A stretch of 64,000 bases of DNA, from assembly GCF_921293095.1 (NCBI RefSeq), contig NC_060251.1:39103644-39167643 (forward strand), read 5' to 3'. The notes under the pieces are model-generated. The model did not search any database. It was not told the DNA's origin and was given only the letters and a program-made list of their open reading frames with translations. This DNA comes from Ischnura elegans. Taxonomy: Eukaryota > Arthropoda > Insecta > Odonata > Coenagrionidae. Each line of letters begins with the position of its first letter. The stretch's first letter is position 1. Made by a program: the position numbers and the translations under genes. Below are positions 46,601 to 55,084 of the stretch, one piece after another.

Positions 46601-49600
46601 AATTTTCAGGTGGAATTGGTGGTGTTCACCGTGGAGCTAGTTCCACCATGGACATCAGTGCTGACTTAACTGAACTTGGTAGAACACCTGTTGCTGTCAT
46701 ATCCAGTGGAGTTAAATCAATCCTTGACGTTGGGAAAACTCTTGAATACCTTGTGAGTAATACGTAGTAGATAATTTAATAAACTCCTTGAGAATATGGA
46801 AAATTTTTATGGTCATTTTGGAAGATGAATTTGCTATTTGAAATGTACAAGATTGTTAGCAGAAATGTAAGTATCAGCCTGCTTTTTGTGTTAGTCATCA
46901 TAGTTGTGCTTGAGAATATAGAACTGATTTTCAGGGCTACGTTGAAAGTATGTACAGCAAACTCCCAATTTTCCAGGCTAATGATTGGTAGAGGCAGCAC
47001 AAATAATCGAAAAGCATGAATAATCCAAACTTTTACTTTAATTTCATGTACATAATTATCATAACTTATAAAAATAAAACTATCTAAAAATATTTATGCA
47101 CATTTTATGTTATTTTAGATTGATTTCCGGAATCATTAAGAGCTTTTTTTTCCGACCTCAATCTTTTTAGCAGTGATAAAGTGATTTTACTCATATTCCC
47201 ACTACTATTTGTAATACCTGGTCTCTGAAAACCACGCACCCATGGCTATGAGGTCATGGATTTAGAAAAATGCTTCAAAACTGCTGAGTGCAGTCTGAAA
47301 CTACACTGTGAGGCCCCGGGTACGATACGAGCGGCGTGAGTGGCGCCGCTCTGATATCGGTCCTCATTTAGTTGCGTGTAAATCCATTGAGGGTGGGTAT
47401 GATATGTTTGAGCGGCGAGCGACAGTGAGCGGTGCCGCCCAGTGCCGCTCATGGTTCCAAGTCCAGACCGATTTCTTTTCCACTGCCACTCGCCGCTCAG
47501 TAGATTCATCCTTCAGTGGAGTTGAAAATGTAAGCAGAGAAACATCAAAGTAGTGAGAATACTGCCAAACAAAGGAAGACTGAAGTTAGAAGAGGTGAGA
47601 AACCTGAGTGGTTAGAAAATTGCCGCTCGTATTGTAGCCACCGCTGCCGCTCACGTGCCGCTCAGGTTGCCGCTCGCCACTTGCCGCTCGTATCGTACCC
47701 GAGGCCTGAGGCAACATGCCATGTAGTCGCGTCTCACACAAGTTGCCTTGGATGCAATTGCTGCAGGAAGCGGATCCGTGATCACTGATTGCGATTGAGC
47801 ACCACGATTCTTGGAAAACAAACACTGAACTCCTGTGAAGGCAATGGGGGTGCAATCATGCCATCGTGCAGCAGCGGTTAAGAAAACCAGTACTCATGGT
47901 GAATTGTCTATGCAGGGGAATGCCTTGCTATGACTCATGCTATATCTAATTCTAATTTCCCCGCTGCCTTCACTTCTACTACTCCCTTCATCTCCAGTTT
48001 GACTCTGACTTTTCATGGCGTAAACATGCCCATGTGCAACATGCCTTTGTTTGCGGTTCTTTTGGGTGGTACTCAACCGCCCGCAAGGCCTCACCAGTAA
48101 TTACACATTAGTGTTAGGAAATATACAATTAACGATCGTAGATAACATTTCTCTTAGGTAATTTCAGATTGTTTAACCATTAAATAGTTTTTTATTAATT
48201 ATTCAAGAGTTTTTTCCCACTGCTAATCGTCTCCTGCATTGTTAGTGCAGTGGTCCAAGTAAACTTGAAACATTACTTGTAAGCAGGGCCGGCCCTAGCA
48301 GGTGTGGGGCTAGGGGCGAACCTTCAGTGCGGGGCCCTTCACTTAAAATATTAAACTCTATATCCCATCTACAAACTCGTGCATTTTGAATCCCTACCAC
48401 TCTCTGGCTAAGTATGTGTTCCCCTCCCAAATTCAGACTTCATAATTACGCCGTTATGATACCATCACGCAGTTGAGTTAAAAATAGTATAATACAAATA
48501 AATTTTATAATTTATTCATAAAATTCAAAAGTGCCCGCTCTCACTCATGTCAAGTTCTCTCACTCGTTGTTATCACTCACACGACACAGTACTGTACTGA
48601 AAAATGCAATTGCACAATAAAAATTACTGCATTATTATTCCTTTTTCATAATATTATTTTTTGTCTAGCACAGACTTAACAATACAGTAATACATAGTTG
48701 AAATTGCGTTTTCAAAACTATCGTATATTTTAATTTTTTTTTCACGAACGCGGGGCCCCCCAAAGCACGGGGCCCTGGTCGGTCGCCCCGCCCTAAGGCC
48801 GGCCCTGCTTGTAAGTATATAAAATAATTCCATTTTGTGGAGTTGATTCTAATGGAAGTAATAAGCCTGGTGAAGCCTTACATTTAAATGCAAGTATCCT
48901 GGTGCTTTTGCATAAAATTTTCTTTTATTTTGTAAAGATCGTGGAAAACATACGAGGACTGTGTACTCATCCATGGATATTCCGCAACAGGGATAAACTG
49001 CTGCCGGATAATTAGGAGTCTGTTGTACATATATAATTAGCTTCGCTTAATAATACGAAAAGTAGTTGTGCACCATGCTTCACTGTTGACTAAATGCCTA
49101 TTTGTGCTACCCTGTTTTCTTGTTGTCCTTTGTTGGATACTGTATATTGGTTGACATCATTATTGTAGAAGAATAGCAAGTATAATACATTTAACATTGA
49201 AAGTACATAAATGGGCTGGCTGGGTATAATCTAAGAGTAGTCAATGTGGAGGTGTACAGTTCCTGAAATAAAGACCTAACCACCTAGGACCCCAAAATGT
49301 TCTAGTCCTGAATTGACGCCAACTTGGCAATGCCATTGAACCATGCCTCATATGCAAACAACAACATAAACTCCAAGTTTCAAGTGAAGGTCTTCTTCCC
49401 GTCAGAAGTACTTTGGAGCCCATTTAGGATTACGTTTTGACCTGCAGTTTTTTTGTGTGAAATCACTTTTGAGCTTATCCATTGGTAGAATATGTCATGG
49501 TAAGATAGCCATTTTTCTGCAACTATAAAAAGATTCATGTTAAATATTTTCAAATCTGTAAGTGATAGTAGATAGCTGGGATGTCTGATAAATGCATTTT

Positions 49601-52600
49601 ATCTTTTGCAGATTTATTGTATTATTTATATAATTTATTGTTCATAGACTGTTGCATCCAATTGGAACATTTTTTTAGGAAGAAGGGAGAAGGAAGAGGA
49701 GAAATTACTTTATTCCGTGATTTACAAGGAATGTGACATTTGTGTAGGTAGTGCCGTGTTTTTGTGATATTTTTGGCTGCTCAATTCTTTCCTTCCCCAA
49801 GAGCTCTATACCATATTACCATACCTATTCTTCACTAGTAACTTTCTCCGCTAACTTTTGTTTAATTATTAGTCATTTTTGTGTTTTAATTGGGGAGTAT
49901 AGTGGTGGAGGGTAGAGAGCTCAACTAATGATGGAAAGCTCCCAGGTTCAAATCATAGTTGAAGCCTTTAGATATTCTAAAACAATCATCATTGAAGTAT
50001 TAGGTGGTCAAGGGAAAGGAGCTCCACTGAAGCTGCCTCTGTAGAGAACATTTCGTTTTCCCTGTTAACACGTTGCGTACCGGGGTATTTAAATTCCTAG
50101 GAACGCCGATTTGGAAATATGTGCCTATTAGGGCGTACAGCCTTTGGTTTAAACATGGTTAAAAAGCTAATGTTTAGAATATATTACTTTACCCAATCAA
50201 ACGTTATGATGCATTAATTCATTATGAATAACGAACAACAACTGAAAGCGTACTAACGAATACGTATTGTACGCTTTAAAATTGTTTAGGTTGACGCGCC
50301 TAAATGACGAGAATCTTCGTCATCCGTCCGGAACGGTCGGGAAAAAAATGACGAGAATTCTCGCCATCCGTACGCAACGTGTTAACAAAGAGAAATCTTG
50401 TGATGGCTTGAAGCTTGGTGAACTTCAGTATCTCATTTTCACTAAAGCAAATTGGAAAATACATTGATTCAGCTACCCAGTTCTCGAGAAGTAATGTGTT
50501 GGTGAGTCGCTTCCTTTTTTTTCCCTCCTCGGTATTTCCCTTTGGTGTAGAAGATTAAATGGTTTTTGTTCAATTGATGGGAGGAGAGGACACCACTTCG
50601 TCCAGGGCCACCCTGTAGTAAAAATCCCGGCACTAAACATCTTCCTCCGTGGGCTTCAAAATTCTTTGCGATTAGTAGGGAAGAATGCCCCTATTCATCG
50701 CTCTGAGTGTTTGTTATTCTTTGCAGAGGGGGTATATTTCTGCGGCATTGCCAATTTGGTGTCAATTTGGGACTTGAAAAATTTTCAGCCTCTGAGTGGT
50801 AAGATTTTTCTCTCCAGGACTGAACATATTTCTTAACTTAAGCCCTTTAAAGGATAGTTATGTCTTCCTCCCTTCCTATGAATGGTTCAATCTCTCTTGC
50901 ACATACAGCATTCCCACTCACCCGTGTAAACCTTAAAACCGTGAATAAGCCGTGAAAAATCATTTATCATTTTGTCTACCGTGAAAAAACCTGGAATAAG
51001 CCGTGAATTTCCGTGTAAAACCTTTAAAATCTCTCAAACTTGATTGTAGAACTATGATTGACAGATCAAAAGAAAAATTGATACATCGATCTTGTTTTAA
51101 GGTCAGTCACGCGCAGACACTGTCCACGCATATATTGGAAGCCTAATTATTGGTTCGTGTGCCATAATGACTTGATCTTGAGCCTGTGATTGGAAGACCA
51201 GTAAACAAAGTTTTCGTTAACCCTGGCAAAAAATCAGACACTTCTTCACTTCTCTACCACCCTGTTCCCTCCTTTTTTCCATTCACAACCTTTAGACGGA
51301 CCTGAATTTGGCTAACCATAGGTGATGTTGTAAGAGATAGCTCTTTCATTGCTGCATTTGCATTTATAGCGTCTGTCGCGTGTGATAAATTTTTAGTTAA
51401 CGTGCGGCCGGTGATTTTTGTGTGATCAATATATCTGCCTACGATGGCTTATGAACAGACCGTGAATTTGATGAAGTTTAGACTGTGAAAACCCGGAAAA
51501 AACCGTTGATTTTATAATTTAGTCAGAGTGGGAACCCTGACATAGTACCTAACTGCCTATCTCACCAGACTATTTACTTTTTTGTTGATGATCTGAATTT
51601 TTAATTTTCTCTGTTGGGATATATTCCTTTTTGGTTTTTAAAATAGAAGTCATTAGGATTTATATCAGATATTAAGAGATCCATTGATAATTGTATGGGA
51701 AGAATACTGTGATTTTCTGTCTCACCATCTGGATATGGGCCATTCTATAACTAAGATTAATTGAGACTAATTTTGATTATTGGTATTTTGGAAGTGAATG
51801 AATTTAGATGCATGAAGAATAGGGTGGTTTCCTATTATTTTTTTATTGCCTAAATCGAATGATTATTACTCCTGGAGTACGTATTTCATGCTTTTAGATT
51901 TTTAAATGACGATATCTATTTTTCGCGATTAAATGAAAAGTGAAAATTTTCAAGCGCGCGAAAACGCGACGCGAAAGTATGAATGCCGGGAATTCTCTCC
52001 GTGTGACGTATTTCTGGTTCCCGCTGCCACCCTGTGAGGTGACCTTGAGGCGAGGCTTAGCGCAGGTACGACGCAGGCTGCTAGCGGGTAGCTGAGTACC
52101 CTGCTGGCTGGTAGCGCTTGGCTTAAATAAGGATTATTAATACCTTATCAAATGAAGAAAACTTTCCGACCTTAGCAGTTTTAATAAGTGATTATTAAGA
52201 CATGTTTCCCTGAGCTCTGCGCCTCATGCATGCAATGGTAACCTCAGACGATGTATAACTCCTATCTTCTCGTATAGAAACTAGGTCCCTCTGACGTCAC
52301 GTGGAGTGGCATCGCATGGGCTCCAATCTGGCCCTTTTCAAATAAGGATAAAAATGGACCATTGACTTTCGTCTAAACCGGTATTTCTTGAACGAAATAA
52401 TTTGTATATTATGAATACAATAGTGGTGGGTAATGAATCGCAATCAATGCCTTTTGTTTTCTTTGATGAAGGAAACTACCCTATTCCTAAATATTTTTCA
52501 TGTATTTTCATTTTGGTTGTTTATGATTTTAGGAGACTCAAGGAGTGTGTGTGGCCACATTTGGAGCAAGGCGTGAGTTTCCATCCTTTTTCTCCCCTCA

Positions 52601-55084
52601 AGCGATTGGAGATGATGGGAAACCTTTATTATCTCCATATAATGTTTCAACTCCAAGGGAAGCAGCAGAGTTGATTCATGCCAACTTAACTCTTGAGCTC
52701 AAGAGTGGGGTTCTCATAGCTGTGCCACCACCTCCTGAAGGAGTGGTTGCTGAAGAAATGGCTGATGTCGAGGCAATCATACAGGAAACTTTGGAAGAAG
52801 TGAAAGAGAAGGGTATTAAAGGGAAAGATGTGACTCCCTATGTTCTGAGAGAAGTTGCTGCCAAGACTAATGGAAAATCTCTCACAGCCAGTATCCTTTA
52901 CAATCTATTATCTCAGTTGCGATAAAATTTAGAACGAGGAATCTTCGGAGTGCTGTATGATTGGTCACCTGCTTTTTGTGTAGGTAAAGTAAGCATCAGT
53001 TAATATGTAAAAAAAAGCTGAAGATTTTTGCTACATGATTTTATTTACTCCGTAGGACCATTTATAATATGAATTCCTTAACCTTTTCTTTAGTTTCTTT
53101 AGTTACTAGAACTCATTAGTAAGCTCTTCACGGGTTAACTTTCTCCATTGATAATGGCATAAGAGTTGAAACCATGGTCAGTAATTGTCAGCTTGGAATG
53201 TAAAAAATGAATCTCCTGTTCCTATGAATTATATTGTGTTAAAGGACCTTGGGTTTCTCTCGAATAAGCCTCGCTCTCTTTCACTTCTATGTCACTTTAT
53301 TCGTCACACTTATACAAACAGGACTTGAGCTGTCCCGACTGCTCTCCGTGTCTCTCGGCTCTCTCGACTCAACTGTCCTTACTGCTCCTCGTCGTGACCC
53401 CTCAAGCCACCTCGATCAGTTCACGCCTACTCCTCCAGGGGGCAGCATCTCCCCGGGGGGGACACGCCGCCTGGCGGCGTAACAATTGTTTATTAATTTT
53501 CTTATTATTGGATGAAGAAATAATTAATCTATACCTGTTTGCTATGGGTTGGGCAATGTGGAAGGGTTTGAAATATGTTGGAAGAAAATAATATGTAATG
53601 TAATTTTGACAGTAGAATTCTGTATGAGAGAAATCAGTTCCTGTTACAGTGGGGTGAAGTCATCACTTGCCAATCATGGGGTCACGGGTTCGAGTCTTGC
53701 CTTTATGGGTTTTTCACAACTCAAGGGCATGAGTGCATGTAAAATGCAGCTGGTCTGGTCTCTGGAAAACCTAAACATCCTTCTAGGATTCCAGTGCTGA
53801 ATCGAGCCAGATATTAATAAAATCAAAACTGAAAAAATAGTTAATTTTAGTCTGTGAAGCCATGCTTCTGTATTACATTGGCTAATCATCATTATTCCTT
53901 AACTCTGTTTGCAGATATAGCATTAGTTCAACATAATGCCATGGTGGGTGCTCAGATAGCCAAAGAGCTTCAAGAAATCATTAATACAAAGAAAGAAAGG
54001 TGAGGAATAGTGCTAAGAGCCCTTACGCTATGTGCCATTAAAAGTTAATATGTGATTCTTCCAGAGTTGAATGGTTTTGAGAAATCTGATTCATTCTATT
54101 GTGTCTTGCTGGGCATTTCGCTGAGATTGCATTTAATTCAATTTTTATCTGTTAGTTGTTACCAAAGATATGTGTCTCTTCTTGGAAGCAGTGCTTATGG
54201 CACCCTGAGTAGGTAACCCATTAGGCTGAAAAAGTAGTTGGTCGAGCCACTTGGAGGCCTGTTCACAGTCAAGCATTGGACTGATAATGAAATTTAAAGC
54301 AAAAAGGTTCATGTAAACACATAGTTCAATCAGGTGAAAACAATAAAATACATTTTGGAGATTTTAAAAATGTCCTTGATTAAATTGCTTTAAAAAACAC
54401 TTTAAATTTGATTTGTGTCATCGTAATGGAGATTTATTATGCTCTTTTGAAGTTACGCCATCAAAAGCTGTAGGAGGTGCATTTTTCCACTAACAAATTT
54501 GATTTGGAACAACTTCCTGTGGAAAGGTATAAGGGGAATACATATAACAAAAATGACTTGTATTAGTAGGTGGTAGTTGCGATGTCATTCAATGTAGCTA
54601 TCCTGGTCTAGCCAGCGTTGATTATTTTGTGCAACTACATCAGTACTGTGAATTCCATCATGGGCTCAGACGGATGTTAAATAAAATTTTCTAAATAGCC
54701 TTCAGAGATCAAGATTTATCTTATTAATTTGAGCAAAAAAGTCAGCTAAGTGAATTCCTGAATGTTCTTCATTCAATAATCTAATGAATAAGTTATTCGT
54801 TCATTGGGGCCTGTCAACTTCTTTTACAATAAATATGTCCCTCAAGGTAACAAATTGTTTCATGGTACAAAGTACCAATCAGTGTGTCAGAAAGAGATTT
54901 GCTTAAGATTTGATAAAGGTTTTTATCTATTCATTCATGGTGATTGGGATAATTGATAATGCATTTGATTCACCTTGTAATTGAAACTACAAATTTATTG
55001 TTGTCTTCATCTACTAATGTTGTGAATCTTACTTTCAGAGAGCAATTAAGCAAGCTCAATAAGGAAGTTCTTGATATATTTTAG
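40394..55084 (+). CDS. psuG: Pseudouridine-5'-phosphate glycosidase (PsuG/IndA family), 7 exons
   Basis: Joining 40394-40624, 40900-41040, 43936-44011, 46610-46752, 52533-52890, 53915-53999 and 55039-55084 gives 1080 nt and 359 residues, with GT-AG at all six introns and phase kept throughout. The enzyme splits pseudouridine 5'-phosphate into uracil and ribose 5-phosphate. Family blocks appear in order: [17 protein letters not shown] (47-63), IPATVAIV (80-87), [10 protein letters not shown] (112-121), GGTTVSATM (128-136), [12 protein letters not shown] (147-158), [20 protein letters not shown] (164-183), KSILD (185-189), EFPSFFSP (212-219), GKDVTPYVL (294-302) and NIALVQHNA (317-325). Glu50, Lys112, His156, Asp168 and Lys185 correspond, at a constant offset of 19, to E. 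coli Glu31, Lys93, His137, metal-binding Asp149 and Schiff-base Lys166 (E. coli numbers recalled). The first 28 residues carry seven basic and no acidic residues, a mitochondrial-type leader. There is no PfkB kinase domain, unlike the bifunctional forms of many eukaryotes. Confidence 0.96.
40900..41040 (+). CDS. psuG: psuG exon 2
   Basis: Codes residues 78-124 (IPATVAIV and KTSRRD blocks), phase 0 at both ends. The acceptor is TTCCTCTAG and the donor GTTTGT is non-consensus but usable. Intron 1 is only 275 bp. Confidence 0.95.
41732..42399 (-). mobile_element. 670-bp MITE family, copy B (psuG intron 2)
   Basis: Reverse-orientation copy of 25290-25959 with ends AATAGGGTAGTTTCCTTC and GGAAGCCACCCTATT. 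Its CRE/E-box segment has decayed: the reverse strand reads GTGCCATCACGTGGAGTGG. It is the most diverged of the three copies. Confidence 0.88.
42514..43204 (+). mobile_element. Pogo-type MITE, 691 bp, copy 1 (psuG intron 2)
   Basis: The ends CAGTAAAACCTCTTTACATC and CATTGAGGTTTTACTG are inverted repeats flanked by TA. Subterminal motifs of the form GAGGTTCACTATAGAGAGG recur inside both ends. A second copy lies at 57342-58036. No transposase is encoded. Confidence 0.87.
43430..43620. repeat. Foldback with hammerhead-like core (psuG intron 2)
   Basis: The left arm (43430-43500) and right arm (43551-43620) are diverged inverted copies; for example CATCTGTTCATCTCAGGC faces GCCTGAGATGAACAGATG. 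The centre holds a strong 7-bp hairpin GCAAACT/AGTTTGC. Confidence 0.8.
43511..43577 (+). ncRNA. Candidate hammerhead ribozyme motif, possibly degenerate
   Basis: In order: CTGAAGA (43525-43531, fits CUGANGA), an extra A, stem II GCAAACT (43533-43539) with loop GCTA and AGTTTGC (43544-43550), GAAA (43551-43554), then a minimal stem III giving GAAACATGTC with cleavage expected after C43560. Stem I could form from GAC (43522-43524) with GTT (43561-43563), plus GTTCA with TGAAC further out. The extra A between CUGAAGA and stem II departs from the consensus. Short-stem-III hammerheads are known from Penelope-like retroelements. Confidence 0.35.
43936..44011 (+). CDS. psuG: psuG exon 3
   Basis: A 76-nt exon coding residues 125-150 (GGTTVSATM to FVTG) and ending one base into Gly150. 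The donor is GTAAGT. The preceding 2.9-kb intron holds two MITEs and a foldback. Confidence 0.95.
44681..45520. mobile_element. Possible TTAA-flanked (piggyBac-like) element, psuG intron 3
   Basis: TTAA at 44677-44680 precedes CGCTTTCGAGATGGCGGAG and TTAA at 45521-45524 follows GTCTTTAGTATGGAAAAGG. The ends are only loosely inverted. The block is CpG-rich inside a CpG-poor intron and contains a perfect hairpin (45232-45282) and a repeated ATATGGCTTTC/ATACGGCTTTC motif. No transposase was found, so this is a weak call. Confidence 0.35.
45232..45282. repeat. Perfect 23-bp hairpin
   Basis: CTTTCATTACCCCTCTTAGC plus GGT (45232-45254) pairs perfectly with 45260-45282 across the loop AAGGG. It is too short a stem for a typical insect precursor microRNA, though not excluded. 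Confidence 0.85.
46610..46752 (+). CDS. psuG: psuG exon 4
   Basis: Codes residues 150-197: the GGIGGVHRG loop, metal-site Asp168 and Schiff-base Lys185. The acceptor is AAAATTTTCAG and the donor GTGAGT. Ends in phase 0. Confidence 0.96.
47312..47706. mobile_element. 395-bp MITE with TGA flanks (psuG intron 4)
   Basis: The ends GGCCCCGGGTACGATACGAG and CTCGTATCGTACCCGAGGCC are nearly perfect inverted repeats of about 25 bp. The trinucleotide TGA borders both sides (47309-47311 and 47707-47709). The motif TGCCGCTC repeats several times inside the right end. A 3-bp duplication and GGCC ends suggest a PIF/Harbinger-related group (inference). Confidence 0.8.
48284..48807. mobile_element. hAT-type MITE, 524 bp (psuG intron 4)
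   Basis: The ends CAGGGCCGGCCCTAG and CTAAGGCCGGCCCTG are inverted repeats. The 8-bp target duplication CTTGTAAG is perfect (48276-48283 and 48808-48815) and fits the hAT target preference. The interior is AT-rich and non-coding. Confidence 0.92.
49250..49330 (+). repeat. SINE family 3 body fragment
   Basis: TTCTAGTCCTGAATTGACGCC resembles the tail TTCTAGGATTCCAGTGCTGA of the copy at 53643-53825. The head is missing. Confidence 0.4.
49896..49975 (+). repeat. tRNA-derived SINE head, family 4
   Basis: GAGTATAGTGGTGGAGGG (box A-like) is followed 45 bp later by CCAGGTTCAAATCATAG (box B). It lies in psuG intron 4. Confidence 0.5.
50069..50381. mobile_element. TTAA-flanked MITE, 313 bp (psuG intron 4)
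   Basis: TTAA at 50065-50068 and 50382-50385 border the inverted ends CACGTTGCGTAC and GTACGCAACGTG. Near the right end the motif ACGAGAATCTTCGTCATCCG is repeated as ACGAGAATTCTCGCCATCCG. TTAA duplication is the hallmark of piggyBac-superfamily insertion. No coding capacity. Confidence 0.85.
50906..51539. mobile_element. Probable hAT-type element, 634 bp (psuG intron 4)
   Basis: The ends CAGCATTCCCACTC and GAGTGGGAACCCTG are 12/14 inverted matches of the common CAGGGTTCCCAC type. Inside, CCGTGAAAAACC and CCGTGAATAAGCCGTG recur several times. The flanking 8-mers do not match, so the target duplication is lost or the left end is misplaced. Confidence 0.55.
51818..52485 (+). mobile_element. 670-bp MITE family, copy C, beside psuG exon 5
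   Basis: Same orientation as 25290-25959, with ends AATAGGGTGGTTTCCT and AGGAAACTACCCTATT. It retains an intact TGACGTCACGTGGAGTGGC and remains CpG-rich. It ends 47 bp before the exon 5 acceptor, so the branch point must lie in the short remaining gap or in the MITE itself. Confidence 0.9.
52533..52890 (+). CDS. psuG: psuG exon 5
   Basis: The longest exon, residues 198-316. The acceptor TTATGATTTTAG lies 47 bp after the end of a MITE (51818-52485). The donor GTATCC is weak, but joining to 53915 restores the conserved NIALV block (Asn317), which supports it. Reading past the donor meets a stop at 52923-52925. Confidence 0.94.
53255..53482. repeat. CpG-rich block in psuG intron 5, probable transposon fragment
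   Basis: A sharply CpG-rich stretch runs from about 53255 to a hairpin CGCCGCCTGGCGGCG at 53467-53481. Sequence on both sides is CpG-poor. Style and the CACTTTATTCGTCAC segment suggest a long-terminal-repeat fragment, but no clear boundaries or coding region are visible. Confidence 0.4.
53643..53825 (+). repeat. SINE family 3, tRNA-derived (psuG intron 5)
   Basis: The head contains AGTGGGGTGAAGTCATCAC (box A region) and ACGGGTTCGAGTCTTGCC (box B). The body continues with GGGCATGAGTGCATG and ends TTCCAGTGCTGAATCGAGCC, followed by an AT-rich tail. Confidence 0.65.
53915..53999 (+). CDS. psuG: psuG exon 6
   Basis: Codes residues 317-345, including [18 protein letters not shown], the conserved C-terminal block. 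The acceptor is GTTTGCAG and the donor GTGAGG. It is too short to stand out as an open frame on its own. Confidence 0.93.
55039..55084 (+). CDS. psuG: psuG exon 7 (terminal)
   Basis: Codes the last residues, [15 protein letters not shown], and a TAG stop at 55082-55084. The acceptor is ACTTTCAG. This tail lies beyond the conserved family core and looks like a short helix. Confidence 0.85.

Noticed and set aside
52402..52674. An open frame joining the end of MITE copy C to psuG exon 5 sequence.
   Set aside because: It is in a different frame from PsuG in the exon and crosses the intron acceptor, so it is an accidental fusion.
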